A DNA stretch of 64,000 nt from an uncultured Lachnospiraceae bacterium (GCA_949740535.1 CATJHO010000100.1:1-64000), one strand, 5' to 3'; shown: positions 1 through 9,256, counted from the first letter of the stretch. The notes: generated by a model not told the origin, from the letters alone. Program-made: numbers and translations.

Positions 1-3000
1 CAGCGTATGTTCTCCGGGCTCTCCCTTGTTCAGGTAATCCCAAAGATTTACGTATTCGCCTACTGACCGGTGGACACCGCCGATGTCGCAGACCAGCCGC
101 CCGTCCAGGAACACCCACATATCGTCATCCCCGTAGAAATAATATTCCAGGGGTCCCACATAATCCTCTGACAATTCAAACTCTACCTCATAAGCCATGC
201 CAAAGTAAGCATTGTGGTTCTTGCCATCATCCGATCTGGGAAGCGGCATCGCCTTATCCTGGGGCGAAGTCCCCTTATCGTTCTGCACAAAATTTCGATT
301 CGGATAGTTACTTGATGCACCCGATTTTGGATCATGCCCATCCGTTCCCCAGGAATCCACACTGTCCATCGGCCAGAAATGATTGGTCCAAATATTGGTA
401 TAACTTCCTGGGTGTGTAAAGTCCGTCAGTCCGCCTGCAACAGTTCCTCCGCCATTTTTTGTAACCGCGCTCAGTGTATAAGTATCGCCGCTGCGGGCAA
501 ACTGCAGAGAATAATTGTCATAGGAAGTCTTTCCTACCGCATCTCCATCATTAAACAGCTTCGGAGCATTGATGCCATCTGCATACTGTATATGCCCGTT
601 GGCATCCAGGCCTGTCACCATTCCAAAAGCACAGCCCATATAGCTTCCCGGCGCACCATCAACTTTTCCGTTAAGCCGGTTGATTTGATTGGAATATCCC
701 GCATTCTTCCACTGCTGTGTTGTTCCCAGCTGTGTTCCGGCATTGGCGTTACCGAACGCCAGCTTTGCCTGGCTTCCTGTATAATCTTTGTAATTATCCG
801 GATTGTTGATTCCGGATTCCATCGTATTTATAATCCATGAAACATTGTCGTTCTGATTTCCATCTGTAAATTTTCCATTTTGACGTTTAAGAGCATCTTC
901 CCGGTTTCCATAAATCCGGCCGTCACTGATATCATAATCATAGAAAGTTACCGGAACACTCGGCTGCTCATCTGTCACATCATACACCAGACGGATAGTG
1001 GCATCCTGGGCGATGTAGATATATCCCGAATCTTCGCCTGGCACAGCATTTTCTGACACTGCCCGGTTCGTAAAATGAATCTCTTTGCTGTATCTGTAAA
1101 CATTCCAGTCCTCCGGATCAATACTTTCCAGCTCTTCATGGCTGCAAATCCGTTCTTTCTCCCCGGTTTCTTCATCTATAACCCTGTAGCAGGAGTCGGT
1201 ATGCGCCACCTTGCTCACCCAGATCTCTGCCAGTCTGTAATTGGGTTTATCTATCAAGGCATTAAAGTAGTTCAGAGTAGGCGCGTCAATATACCGGTAG
1301 GGCCTGGACTTGTATACCTCAGTGAGCATTGTGGTCTTAAGAACTTTCCCTGTGCCATCCACGTATATGTTCTTAAGCGGCATCTTCCATGCATCTTCAA
1401 ATCCTGTCTGGTTCACCGGAAGCTTCCCGCCTGTGGTATCAATTACCGGAAGGGCTATGCTTCCCGGCGCGGCCTCTTCATCCAATACATTCAGATTCGC
1501 ATAATACTGCACGGTAAAAGCAGGATTGGCCGTATTGGAGGCCTTCACAGCAAACATGGGACGATTGAGGATCACCTCCATGGTCTCCCCCGCAGGCGCT
1601 CCTGTCTCCTCGTACACAATATTGGCCAGCTCGTTCATCTCTACATTGTCTGACTGCTCCATTACGGTCAGGATAAGCTCCGTCTCGTTCCCAAGGGTCT
1701 GCTCTGCCTGAGCGTCTGTTCCGGATCCATCTTCCACGGTATCTTCTGCCGGTTCTTCGGAAGGCTCCTGCATATTCTTTTCCTCTGCTGATTCTTCCTC
1801 TGCAGACTCCTCCGCTTCCCCGGATCCATCTTTTGAATCCTCTGCAGGCATTTCCGGATCGGTTTTCTCTTCCTCTGCAGGCTCTGTATCTTCTCTCTTG
1901 CTTCCATCTGACGACGGTGCTTCCACCTCTTCCGGCATTTCCGATGTCGTCTCTGCCGGCTGTCCGGAAGCTTTCTCAGGCTCGGTTCCTCCCAAAACAG
2001 TCCCCTCTGATCCCGCAGCGTCTCCTTCATGACTGCGCAGATAGGACACTGCCTCCGGAATGGAACGGCCTACCTGCTCCCGCAGCGCCGGAGCCGTGGT
2101 GATCTCTGCCGTTACCTGACAGTTGGCCAGATCCAGCTCCACACCTTCATAAAACAGGGAGTAGGACAATACCTGCATACGGATCAATTCCTCTGCACCG
2201 CCATTCTGATTTACATAGGAGAGAAATGTCTCATATTCCTCTGTATTCTTTTTTACCGGATCCACTTTGAAGACAAAGGCTTCTTTCTGTTCCTGCTGAT
2301 TGTCTTTTGCTGCTGTCTCATCATATTCTCCAGCATCTTCATTTTCCTGGATTTCTGTCTGTTCTTTCTCATCTCCCTGAAGGTCTTCCGTTACCTCTGG
2401 CAGAGAATCCTCTTCCGGATCCTCCTCTGTGCCGGCAGCCTCTGTTCCTTCTTCCTCTGTATCTGCCGGTTTTTCAGCCTGGTCATCACCGCCATTTTCC
2501 TCAGAAGGCAGTTTCTCCTGGCTGTCCAGAGGCTGGGCATTGCCCTCAATATGGAAGGTAATCTGAACGGCATCATCCTCGTAGGTAAAGACCTGGGACA
2601 CATAGATTCCTGCAGATTCCTCTTCTCCTGTCCGGTAACCGATGGCAATCTCTGAGAAGCTTCCCATCTGGAAGGTCGTACTGCTGTCCTTCACCTGGCT
2701 TCCATCCAGAATCTCCGTATCATCTTTGGCAAAGTGAACCACTGTTACCGGGCCGCCCTCTGCCAGTCCGTTCTCATCCAGAAGCTGTACCGTAACCGTT
2801 ACGTCGCTTTCCGGCTCAATCTCTTCTCCATCCAGATAGAATCCTATCTTGAGCAGAGCCCGGATGGCTGCCCCCTCATCCTTCAGGGCCTTCTGGAACT
2901 GAGCCTGCCGCTCTGCATAATGGGCCTCATTCTCCTCCTGGGTGATCTGCTCTGCAATCAGCTCCGCTTCCTCCGGAATATTGGCGTCTGCCCGGTAGCT

Positions 3001-4497
3001 GACAGTAACAATATATCCATCGCCCTCACAGCTCTTTGTATAAAGCTGTTCCTGCGTTTCCTCTTCTTTCACTTCTGCCCGGTAACAATCCTCACTGTGA
3101 TGATGCTCATGAATCTCCGGTTTCCCACAGGCCAGATTTCCATCTTTGTCATAACAGGTATCCACATGAGTGTGCAGCCATACTTCCGGCAGCTGGCACA
3201 CAAGGCTTCCTTCGCTGTTATAACACTCCTCGCCGTGGGTATGCTCCTTCATCTCCGGCAAAGGACAGATAAGGGCTCCCTCCGTATCCTGACAGCTCTC
3301 ATCATGGGTGTGGATCACTATGTCTCCATATCCGCAGACAAGCTGCTCTTCACCATCATAGCATTTATCCACATGCGCGTGGATTCTGCCGGCACAGTAA
3401 AATATAGTCTCACCTATTTTACACGCTTCTGTATGTTCATGCTCCTCAAGACCGCAGATCAGGCCTTCCTCATAGCAGTCCTCCGTATGCGCATGCTCCA
3501 GATAACAATCTCTGCCATGAACATGCTCCTGCACCTCAAGCTGATCGCATACCAGGGTCCAGAGCAGTTCCCCGTCTTCGTCCTGCAGCTGCTTCCCGTC
3601 ACTGCCAAGCACTGCCTCATAGCAGTCATTTTCCACTGTGTGCTCATGGACAATCACTTCATCCCTGCCGCAGACCAGTTCCTTTACCACACCCCGGCAC
3701 GCTTCTGTGTGCTTATGGCCGTCTGGGTTCTCTTCCTTCCCACAGGTAAGTTCCCGCTCTGTCTCATAACAGGAGCTGTCATGCGCATGGCCGCTGCTCT
3801 CCTCTTCGCCGCAGATGCATGTTTTCGTAACCTGATAACAGTCTGTCTCATCATGCACGTGTTCCGGATCATCCTCCAGCCCGCAGACCGTCTCCCACTC
3901 TTCGGTGTAACAGTCAGCGGTATGCGTATGGCCTTCCTGTACTTCCTCCTCACAGATCAATTCCCGGTGCTCTGTGTAGCAGTTATCTGTATGGGTATGG
4001 GACTCGGACTCTTCCTGTCCGCACTTATACCCGCTGTCATTGATCCGCCAGCAGGCATCCGTATGTTCATGCTCTTCATTCTCCGAAAGCTCACATACCA
4101 AATGTCCATCCTCATAACAGCCGTCTGTATGGGCATGGACCGCATAATCTGCATAGCCGCAGATCAGATTATGTTCTCTGTCATAGCATTCCTCGGTATG
4201 GGCATGCAGTTCATCCGGGAATGTGCATTGGAACTCCAGCGTCACCGGATCTTCTGACTCATCCCCAGCTCCCACCCTTCCGCAGGTCAGAATCTGTCCA
4301 TAGCATTCATCTGTATGTATATGTTCCTGTAACTCGCATACAGTCTTGCGCTCCATACTGACGCCCGGCATTAAAAGCAGATATGCTGTAATAAACACCA
4401 CACCTGCGCCCAGCACGGTCAGGACCTTCCTCCACCGCTTATTTTTCACTTGCTCCCGCAGAAATCTTCCTGCCTTCTTCAAAATCGAAGATTCCAT
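1..4497 (-). CDS. giant His/Cys-repeat surface protein with fibro-slime-type domain (3' end beyond window)
   Basis: Open frame of about 1499 codons with no stop before the left edge. Start ATG follows AAGGAGG at good spacing. Residues 1-50 hold a basic stretch and one hydrophobic segment (about 25-45, ending LLMPG), a signal/anchor typical of clostridial surface proteins. Residues about 58-475 carry 18 repeats of the form HxH(T)xxxCY...C(G). Two segments resembling extracellular beta domains follow, separated by Glu/Asp/Pro/Ser-rich linkers (about 660-730 and 830-920). A 19th His/Cys motif lies near 1100. Near 1420-1480 is GDDDMWVFLDG...DIGGVH, the signature of fibro-slime/PA14-like domains. 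The C-terminus and any sortase motif are not visible. Last gene seen of an operon with a signal peptidase I 31 bp upstream. Role in adhesion or cell-surface structure is inference; the repeats could bind metal or form disulfides. Confidence 0.85.
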   Translation of the reverse strand, partial: MESSILKKAGRFLREQVKNKRWRKVLTVLGAGVVFITAYLLLMPGVSMERKTVCELQEHIHTDECYGQILTCGRVGAGDESEDPVTLEFQCTFPDELHAHTEECYDREHNLICGYADYAVHAHTDGCYEDGHLVCELSENEEHEHTDACWRINDSGYKCGQEESESHTHTDNCYTEHRELICEEEVQEGHTHTADCYTEEWETVCGLEDDPEHVHDETDCYQVTKTCICGEEESSGHAHDSSCYETERELTCGKEENPDGHKHTEACRGVVKELVCGRDEVIVHEHTVENDCYEAVLGSDGKQLQDEDGELLWTLVCDQLEVQEHVHGRDCYLEHAHTEDCYEEGLICGLEEHEHTEACKIGETIFYCAGRIHAHVDKCYDGEEQLVCGYGDIVIHTHDESCQDTEGALICPLPEMKEHTHGEECYNSEGSLVCQLPEVWLHTHVDTCYDKDGNLACGKPEIHEHHHSEDCYRAEVKEEETQEQLYTKSCEGDGYIVTVSYRADANIPEEAELIAEQITQEENEAHYAERQAQFQKALKDEGAAIRALLKIGFYLDGEEIEPESDVTVTVQLLDENGLAEGGPVTVVHFAKDDTEILDGSQVKDSSTTFQMGSFSEIAIGYRTGEEESAGIYVSQVFTYEDDAVQITFHIEGNAQPLDSQEKLPSEENGGDDQAEKPADTEEEGTEAAGTEEDPEEDSLPEVTEDLQGDEKEQTEIQENEDAGEYDETAAKDNQQEQKEAFVFKVDPVKKNTEEYETFLSYVNQNGGAEELIRMQVLSYSLFYEGVELDLANCQVTAEITTAPALREQVGRSIPEAVSYLRSHEGDAAGSEGTVLGGTEPEKASGQPAETTSEMPEEVEAPSSDGSKREDTEPAEEEKTDPEMPAEDSKDGSGEAEESAEEESAEEKNMQEPSEEPAEDTVEDGSGTDAQAEQTLGNETELILTVMEQSDNVEMNELANIVYEETGAPAGETMEVILNRPMFAVKASNTANPAFTVQYYANLNVLDEEAAPGSIALPVIDTTGGKLPVNQTGFEDAWKMPLKNIYVDGTGKVLKTTMLTEVYKSRPYRYIDAPTLNYFNALIDKPNYRLAEIWVSKVAHTDSCYRVIDEETGEKERICSHEELESIDPEDWNVYRYSKEIHFTNRAVSENAVPGEDSGYIYIAQDATIRLVYDVTDEQPSVPVTFYDYDISDGRIYGNREDALKRQNGKFTDGNQNDNVSWIINTMESGINNPDNYKDYTGSQAKLAFGNANAGTQLGTTQQWKNAGYSNQINRLNGKVDGAPGSYMGCAFGMVTGLDANGHIQYADGINAPKLFNDGDAVGKTSYDNYSLQFARSGDTYTLSAVTKNGGGTVAGGLTDFTHPGSYTNIWTNHFWPMDSVDSWGTDGHDPKSGASSNYPNRNFVQNDKGTSPQDKAMPLPRSDDGKNHNAYFGMAYEVEFELSEDYVGPLEYYFYGDDDMWVFLDGRLVCDIGGVHRSVGEYVNLWDYLNKGEPGEHTL
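3073..4326 (-). repeat. block of 18 protein-level His/Cys repeats
   Basis: Coding repeats in the giant surface protein. Each unit of roughly 17-30 residues has His-x-His, an acidic/Thr stretch, Cys-Tyr (or Cys-Trp/Cys-Arg), then a second Cys usually in LxCG or LICxL. Units differ in length and in DNA sequence, so they are old and diverged rather than a recent tandem expansion. One unit (near residue 340-375) carries a longer insertion and one (near 385) lacks the second Cys. Confidence 0.85.
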
Positions 4498-4528
4498 AGG
4501 AATTGCCTCCTTTTTTAAAAAACACCTG

Positions 4529-5113
4529 TTATCTCACCACGCCAAAGCTCTTTAGAGGCCAGACGCGGAACACCAGTTTTCCCACCAGCTGCTCCTCCGC
4601 CACACAGCCTACGGTTGTACTCCGGCTGTCCACGGAAACGCTTCGGTGATCGCCCATAACAAACACCCGGTTCTCCGGAACCTGATAGGGAAGCTTAATA
4701 TCACATTCTCCCACAGCCCGTTCCACCAGATAAGGTTCATCCAGCAGTACATCATTTACATATACGTTGCCTTCCTCGTCCATGTCAACCCATTCTCCGG
4801 ACATGGCAATCACGCGCTTTACCAGTATTTTGTTGTTATAGTAGAACGCCACCACGTCTCCCGCCTCAAAATCTGTGGTTTTGATGGTGGCGATGATATC
4901 GCCGTCATACAAGGTTGGGCTCATGCTGCCGCCATATATCTGAAGCACCGGCATCAGCAGAGTAGCTATCAGTACCGCCACAGCCGCCACTACAATCAAT
5001 GTACTTACGGTACTTGTCAGCACCTTTTTATAGCGCTTTTGATATTTTACCCTGCTCAGTTCCTCTTCCAGCTGAGAAAGTTCCGGCACTGCCACTGCCT
5101 TTTTTTTCTTCAT
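4529..5113 (-). CDS. signal peptidase I (S26 family)
   Basis: Membrane serine protease that removes signal peptides. 194 residues. Hydrophobic segment at about 34-58, then GGSMSPT with the catalytic Ser near 63, ILVKR with the catalytic Lys near 99, and GDHRSVSVDSR near 154-164, all in the family order. Start chosen at the ATG with GAGG six bases upstream; an in-frame GTG at 5125 is possible but would use that ribosome binding site as coding sequence. It lies between a coiled-coil protein (27 bp) and the giant surface protein (31 bp), so it is probably dedicated to processing that protein, whose N-terminus has an unusual anchor-like signal. The dedication is inference; the enzyme class is clear. 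Confidence 0.93.
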   Translation of the reverse strand: MKKKKAVAVPELSQLEEELSRVKYQKRYKKVLTSTVSTLIVVAAVAVLIATLLMPVLQIYGGSMSPTLYDGDIIATIKTTDFEAGDVVAFYYNNKILVKRVIAMSGEWVDMDEEGNVYVNDVLLDEPYLVERAVGECDIKLPYQVPENRVFVMGDHRSVSVDSRSTTVGCVAEEQLVGKLVFRVWPLKSFGVVR

Positions 5114-5140
5114 AATTATCCTCACTGCAGCCCTGGAAGC

Positions 5141-5656
5141 TTATGAGACCCAGACCTCTTCCTGCCTGGCAGCAGGCTGGCCGCCGCTGTTCTCCACTTC
5201 CTGTTTTGCAGAATTCAACATATATTCACAGCGCCTCCGGGTATCTTCCTCAAGCCTGCGGCACTGGTTCCGGGTATCCTCCTCCAGTCTGCGGCACTCT
5301 TCCCTGGTACTGTTCAATAACAAATCCGCCCCTCTCTGGGCTTTCTTTAAGATTTCATCTGCCTTTTCCCGGTTTTCCGCTTCTTTCTGCATGCAGATCT
5401 TTTCCTGCCTGCTGCTCAGCTCTTTGATATTCTCGATATATTGAGCTGCTGCCGCTTCCGCCGTCTCAAAGATCCCGCTCAAGGCCAGAGATGCCTCGGC
5501 AATGGAACCTGCTTCGTCAATCGCCAGTCTCCGGTCTGCAAGCTGAGCCTCCGCTTCTGCCAGGCGCTCTTTCAGAGCCTCCAGCTCCTTCCCCTGGGCT
5601 ACCAGCAGTTCCAGCAGCTGGGGACGTCCCAGCTTCCTCAGCTCTTTTCCTGTCAT
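5141..5656 (-). CDS. coiled-coil protein of unknown function
   Basis: 171 residues, not recognised as a named family. Almost entirely predicted helical: an N-terminal GKELRKLGRPQLLELLVAQ motif, heptad-rich coil to residue 45, an alanine-rich middle, then a second long charged coil. Near residues 120-145 an 11-residue unit is repeated in tandem (RRLEEDTRNQC / RRLEEDTRRRC). No signal peptide or membrane segment, so probably cytoplasmic. It follows the upstream gene after 3 bp and precedes signal peptidase I, so it belongs to the surface-protein operon. A scaffold role similar to DivIVA-like coiled coils is only a guess. Confidence 0.8.
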   Translation of the reverse strand: MTGKELRKLGRPQLLELLVAQGKELEALKERLAEAEAQLADRRLAIDEAGSIAEASLALSGIFETAEAAAAQYIENIKELSSRQEKICMQKEAENREKADEILKKAQRGADLLLNSTREECRRLEEDTRNQCRRLEEDTRRRCEYMLNSAKQEVENSGGQPAARQEEVWVS

Positions 5657-5659
5657 AGT

Positions 5660-6169
5660 CTATTCGTCTCCCCCATCCCAGCTGTCCTCTGACTCCACAG
5701 CTGTACTGTCAATCAGCTTCAACAGTTCCAAGGCACTGCGGAAGGGTACCGTCTTATCCTTCTCTGCCCAGGTTACCTGGCCCTGCCAGCTTGCATTCTG
5801 GCGGTATTGGATACGCACAACAAAGGTTGCTCTGTCTCCCTGATGTTTCTTCATGGCTTCTTCATTTACCACAATAACTTTCTCTCCTTTTTGCCTGATT
5901 TGACTTCTCTTAACGCCAGCCATTTCTCCGTTCCTCTCTCTGCCTGGCGCTTTCTCAAAACTTCGGTTTACCACGGATTCCTGTGGGTAACCCAGCCAGT
6001 TATAAAACCGATCCAGACGGTCCAGCAGCTGTCCTGTATTCTGGAAATGAATGGGGGTCTCTCTATATCTCGTATAAATCCTGCCGCTCCAGTCCCCGTC
6101 CCCGTGCTTATCACAACAGATTCGGACAATACTGGAAACTGCCAGGCTTACATGCGATCTTTCTTCCAT
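5660..6169 (-). CDS. conserved-looking hypothetical protein
   Basis: 169 residues, family not recognised. N-terminal half resembles a small globular domain (SSIVRICCDKHGDGDWSGR...), then a basic linker, then a beta-rich C-terminal segment (TFVVRIQYRQNASWQGQVTWAEKD) ending in an acidic tail. No signal peptide or membrane segment. Start ATG follows AAAGGA. First gene of the four-gene operon that ends with the giant surface protein; a gap of 193 bp separates it from pilT, and this gap probably holds the promoter (a TACAAT box lies about 35 bp before the start). Function unknown. Confidence 0.75.
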   Translation of the reverse strand: MEERSHVSLAVSSIVRICCDKHGDGDWSGRIYTRYRETPIHFQNTGQLLDRLDRFYNWLGYPQESVVNRSFEKAPGRERNGEMAGVKRSQIRQKGEKVIVVNEEAMKKHQGDRATFVVRIQYRQNASWQGQVTWAEKDKTVPFRSALELLKLIDSTAVESEDSWDGGDE

Positions 6170-6362
6170 GTATATATTCCTTTCTATTCTGTTTTATTGT
6201 ATCGCAACCCCTGTTAAGAAACCCATTAAAAAACAAGCCTTTTCAATCAAAAATTAATAAACCGGAAGCCTTTTTCCATTATTCATGCGCAAAAACGCAG
6301 ATACTGAAAATGAAAAAAGTCTCCCGGCTCAAATTCTTACGGTCGAAACAAATGATTGTGGT

Positions 6363-7424
6363 CTAAACAAGCTTCCGTCCCAAAATATCGGGGTTCACCG
6401 CATAAGTCAGCGCTGTCTCCTTTGTAATCCTTCCCGCCTTATACAGCCGCAGAATATCGCTGTCCATGGTGCGCATGCCCAAATCCCCTCCGGAATAAAT
6501 CACATTATCCATCTGATGGATCTTTCCTTCCCGGATCATATTCTGGATTGCCGGTGTCACGATCATAATCTCAAATACCGGCTCCAGACCGCCGTCAACC
6601 ACTGGCAGAAGCCTCTGGGACACAACTGCCCGCAGTACCATAGACAGCTGTACCCTTACCTGGGCCTGCTGTCCGGCAGGAAATACATCCACAATCCGGT
6701 CGATGGTCTTGGCTGCCCCCACCGTATGCAGGGTAGATAAAAGCAGCTGGCCTGTCTCTGCTGCAGTCAATGCGGTCTGGATGGTTTCAAAATCACGCAT
6801 TTCTCCCAGAAGGATCACATCCGGTGTCTGACGCAGAGCCGCCCGCAGAGCTGTGGCATAATTCTCGGTATCCAGCTCAATCTCCCGCTGGCTCACCAGG
6901 CATTTCTGATGGGAATGAATATACTCGATTGGGTCTTCAATGGTAATGATATGGCCGCTCCGTTTCTGATTGATCCGATCAATCAGGCAGGCAAGGGTTG
7001 TGGTTTTTCCGCTTCCCGCCGGCCCGGTAACAAGAATCATGCCATTCTTCTGGCGGTACAGATCCGTCACCGCCTCAGGAATATGCATCCGCCCGCTGTC
7101 CGGCAGTCCAAAGGTAACGATTCGAAGAACCGCAGCCAAAGAGCCCCTCTGCTTGTAAGCATTGCAGCGGAAACGGCCGGCCCCCTTCACCGAGAACGAG
7201 AAATCATCATCTCCGTCCCGCAGAAGCAGTTCAATATCCCTTCCGGCCAGCTGATAGATCTGGCGGATCAATTCCTCCGAGGAATCCGGCATGATCCGAT
7301 CGGAAGTGACCGGAAAGATCTCGCCGCCCCGTTTCAAGCTCACCGGAGAACCCGGAAGCACAAAAATATCCGATCCTCCCATATCCATTCCTGTCTTCAA
7401 TATCTCCTGTACCTGAATTTCCAT
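6363..7424 (-). CDS. pilT: PilT-type retraction ATPase
   Basis: 353 residues, full PilT length. Walker A GPAGSGKT at about 134-141, Asp box IITIEDP near 159-165, Walker B DVILLGEMRD near 202-211, His box STLHT near 230-234, and AIQNMIREGK near 292-301, matching the PilT-specific AIRNLIRE motif. In known systems PilT hexamers depolymerise type IV pili. Start chosen at the second in-frame codon set (ATG after GGAGG); a TTG nine codons earlier overlaps the preceding gene. It begins 1 bp after the upstream stop and ends the pilus-like operon. No PilB/GspE extension ATPase is present in the window, so this may be the only motor of the system or the partner lies elsewhere. Confidence 0.93.
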   Translation of the reverse strand: MEIQVQEILKTGMDMGGSDIFVLPGSPVSLKRGGEIFPVTSDRIMPDSSEELIRQIYQLAGRDIELLLRDGDDDFSFSVKGAGRFRCNAYKQRGSLAAVLRIVTFGLPDSGRMHIPEAVTDLYRQKNGMILVTGPAGSGKTTTLACLIDRINQKRSGHIITIEDPIEYIHSHQKCLVSQREIELDTENYATALRAALRQTPDVILLGEMRDFETIQTALTAAETGQLLLSTLHTVGAAKTIDRIVDVFPAGQQAQVRVQLSMVLRAVVSQRLLPVVDGGLEPVFEIMIVTPAIQNMIREGKIHQMDNVIYSGGDLGMRTMDSDILRLYKAGRITKETALTYAVNPDILGRKLV

Positions 7425-7425
7425 C

Positions 7426-7890
7426 TCACATTCCTCCATCCCAAATATCAATTCCCGGCTCCGGATTCCACTCCATGGTATTTACCAGACGCTGCCAGAG
7501 TACCCGGTAACGTCCTTCCTCCTGGTCCCCATCCTGATATTCCACAATCAAAAGCAGCTGCTGTACTTCCTGCACATCCTCCTTAAACTCCCAGAGCCCC
7601 TGCTCCGGAATCTGGGCGCTTCCCAAAAGGAGCTCCCCGTCCAGCTGTGCCAGCTGTTCCTGCAGCCGCCCCTCAGCCTGATAATAGGCGGACGCCGTGT
7701 CCAGAGCCTTACGGCTCATTTTAAGATCCGTCACAGCCGATACCAGAGAGAGCACTCCAAAGGTGGTAAAAGCCAGCACCAGCACAATCAAAAGAATGGA
7801 AGCCATCCCAACGCCTGCTCCCTTAGATATTCCCCGAACCTCTTCCCGGCCCTTCGGCGGAGCCTTCCACCGCTCTATGTTATCACTCAT
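7426..7890 (-). CDS. single-pass pilus-assembly-like protein (PilX-like position)
   Basis: 154 residues. A 25-residue hydrophilic leader, one hydrophobic helix (GVGMASILLIVLVLAFTTFG, about 26-50) followed by an amphipathic helix with a Tyr-rich region, and a C-terminal extracellular-type domain. This is the shape of minor pseudopilins, although no classical prepilin cleavage site (G-FxxxE) is present. GGAGG lies about 10 bp upstream. Between a pilin-like protein and pilT in one operon. Family not identified; call rests on topology and context. Confidence 0.7.
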   Translation of the reverse strand: MSDNIERWKAPPKGREEVRGISKGAGVGMASILLIVLVLAFTTFGVLSLVSAVTDLKMSRKALDTASAYYQAEGRLQEQLAQLDGELLLGSAQIPEQGLWEFKEDVQEVQQLLLIVEYQDGDQEEGRYRVLWQRLVNTMEWNPEPGIDIWDGGM

Positions 7891-7942
7891 GGCTCAATTC
7901 CTCCCGCCTCTTTTTATGTGCCGGGCTATCCTTTTTCAAGCA

Positions 7943-8392
7943 TCAGTCCGGCACGTATCTGGCTGTCTCAAGCTCCACGAAAGTCTTCCCGCCCTGGGGT
8001 TTGGCCACCTGAACCTTGATGTGATACAGCTCTCCTGCCTCTCTCTCTTCTGACCACAGCTCTGCCCGCACCTCATAGACAGCCTGTTGGGGATCAGCCG
8101 GTTCCATATTCTCCCCGCATCCGGTCAGAAATGTCCGCACCTCTCCGCCTGTTTCCTGTTCCTGCCAGCCGTTCTCCAAAGAAAACAGCTGCTCTGGCTG
8201 CTTTGGAACTTCCTTCCACTGCTCCAGCAGATCCTCTGCCAGTACCATTCCCAGAGTCCTGGACCGGCTCTCCTCACTGAGCACATGGGCCTTTACAAAT
8301 ACCTGTACCAATATCATGGCAGAGAGGGCAAAAAACAGGATCACCAGAATCAGCTCCACCAGTGCCGGATTTCTCTTTTCTGCTGTGTTCAT
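7943..8392 (-). CDS. pilin-like membrane protein
   Basis: 149 residues. Short basic N-terminus (MNTAEKRNPALVELILVILFF) with a Glu at the sixth position after a hydrophobic start, then a 20-residue helix and an extracellular domain with a WKEVPKQPE segment. The NPALVELILVILF stretch resembles a prepilin N-terminal helix but lacks the usual Gly before the cleavage point. Overlaps the upstream gene by 4 bp (ATGA), so translation is coupled. Probably a minor pseudopilin of the cluster. Confidence 0.75.
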   Translation of the reverse strand: MNTAEKRNPALVELILVILFFALSAMILVQVFVKAHVLSEESRSRTLGMVLAEDLLEQWKEVPKQPEQLFSLENGWQEQETGGEVRTFLTGCGENMEPADPQQAVYEVRAELWSEEREAGELYHIKVQVAKPQGGKTFVELETARYVPD

Positions 8393-8865
8393 ACTGATTT
8401 CCCCTCTATATGCAAATGCAGACTGTACTGATTCCCTTCTCCATCCACAGCATTAAGAACCAGCTGGCCTTTCTGGGTTTCCTCTATATAGAACTTTGGA
8501 AGCTCCATAATCTCTTCACCCATTTCCGGAATAAAATCCTGATCCGATGCCTGATAAGCCTCCCGGAGCGCTCCGTCATAATAATAGATCCGGGTTTCAT
8601 ACCCTTCTGCCAGAGACTCCAGCACCAGTACGTCAACCCCGTCCCGTTCTTCCATGCGTACCGTCCCTGCACTGCGGGCACTCATGCGCACTTTATTTGC
8701 CACATAGGAAAAGGATGACCGCATCTTCGTATTTTCATTGCCTGTATTCACAATATTCCGGTACACCCGCGCCCCGGTTACCACCAGCATCAGGGAAAAC
8801 AGAGCAAAGATTCCATAATTCAAAAGTGTCAACACGCCGTTTATCCCATGTCTCTGCTTTCTCAT
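8389..8865 (-). CDS. DUF4860-like single-pass protein
   Basis: 158 residues. One N-terminal hydrophobic helix (about 12-33, LLNYGIFALFSLMLVVTGARVY), then a soluble domain (VANKVRMSARSAGTVRMEERDGVDVLVLES) that resembles the DUF4860 proteins found in Lachnospiraceae pilus-like clusters; that assignment is from memory. ATGA overlaps join it to the genes on both sides (4 bp each). Likely exported as a pseudopilin-type subunit; function unknown. Confidence 0.75.
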   Translation of the reverse strand: MRKQRHGINGVLTLLNYGIFALFSLMLVVTGARVYRNIVNTGNENTKMRSSFSYVANKVRMSARSAGTVRMEERDGVDVLVLESLAEGYETRIYYYDGALREAYQASDQDFIPEMGEEIMELPKFYIEETQKGQLVLNAVDGEGNQYSLHLHIEGKSV

Positions 8866-9200
8866 ACTCCATCCCCATCCTCTCCTATGCGGATCACCCG
8901 CACCTGAGGCCTGATATTCTCCGCAAAGATTTCATAGCTGACAACATATTTCTCAAAATCCACCTGGATCCCATAATTCTCAATCAGATACTGCATGCTC
9001 TCCGGATATCTGCCCTCCAGGGCATAACAATTCACTACTGCCTGATTAATGGCCTCCTGAAGAAGCTCCTGCTGCTCCCTTTGAACCGTTTCCTCCATAT
9101 GTCCGGTACCCAGTGTCAGGAACAGCGCCGCACAGAGGAAGATGCCAAGAACCAGCACCCAGCGCAATGGGTGTTTCTTTTTTCTTCTATATAAATGCAT
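8862..9200 (-). CDS. small single-pass protein of the pilus-like cluster
   Basis: 112 residues. N-terminus MHLYRRKKKHPLRW followed by one hydrophobic helix (about 14-33) and a soluble domain containing VVNCYALEGRYPESMQYLIENYG, a pattern seen in pseudopilin-like proteins (ALEGxYP). Start chosen at this ATG because the basic residues sit directly before the helix; an in-frame ATG 33 bp upstream has a GGGGGAG box and cannot be excluded. Last 4 bp overlap the next gene. Confidence 0.72.
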   Translation of the reverse strand: MHLYRRKKKHPLRWVLVLGIFLCAALFLTLGTGHMEETVQREQQELLQEAINQAVVNCYALEGRYPESMQYLIENYGIQVDFEKYVVSYEIFAENIRPQVRVIRIGEDGDGV

Positions 9201-9256
9201 AGAGTATTCCCTTTCGATCCTGTCCCCGCACATCGGCTGACTCCCCCATGGAAATC

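Noticed and set aside
2734..4257. 507-codon open frame on the plus strand
   Set aside because: It is the antisense shadow of the His/Cys-repeat block; it has no ribosome binding site, and the minus frame is full length with clear domain motifs.
3073..4326. Periodic DNA resembling a CRISPR or tandem array
   Set aside because: Units vary in length and sequence and keep one reading frame; there are no constant repeats with unique spacers and no cas genes.
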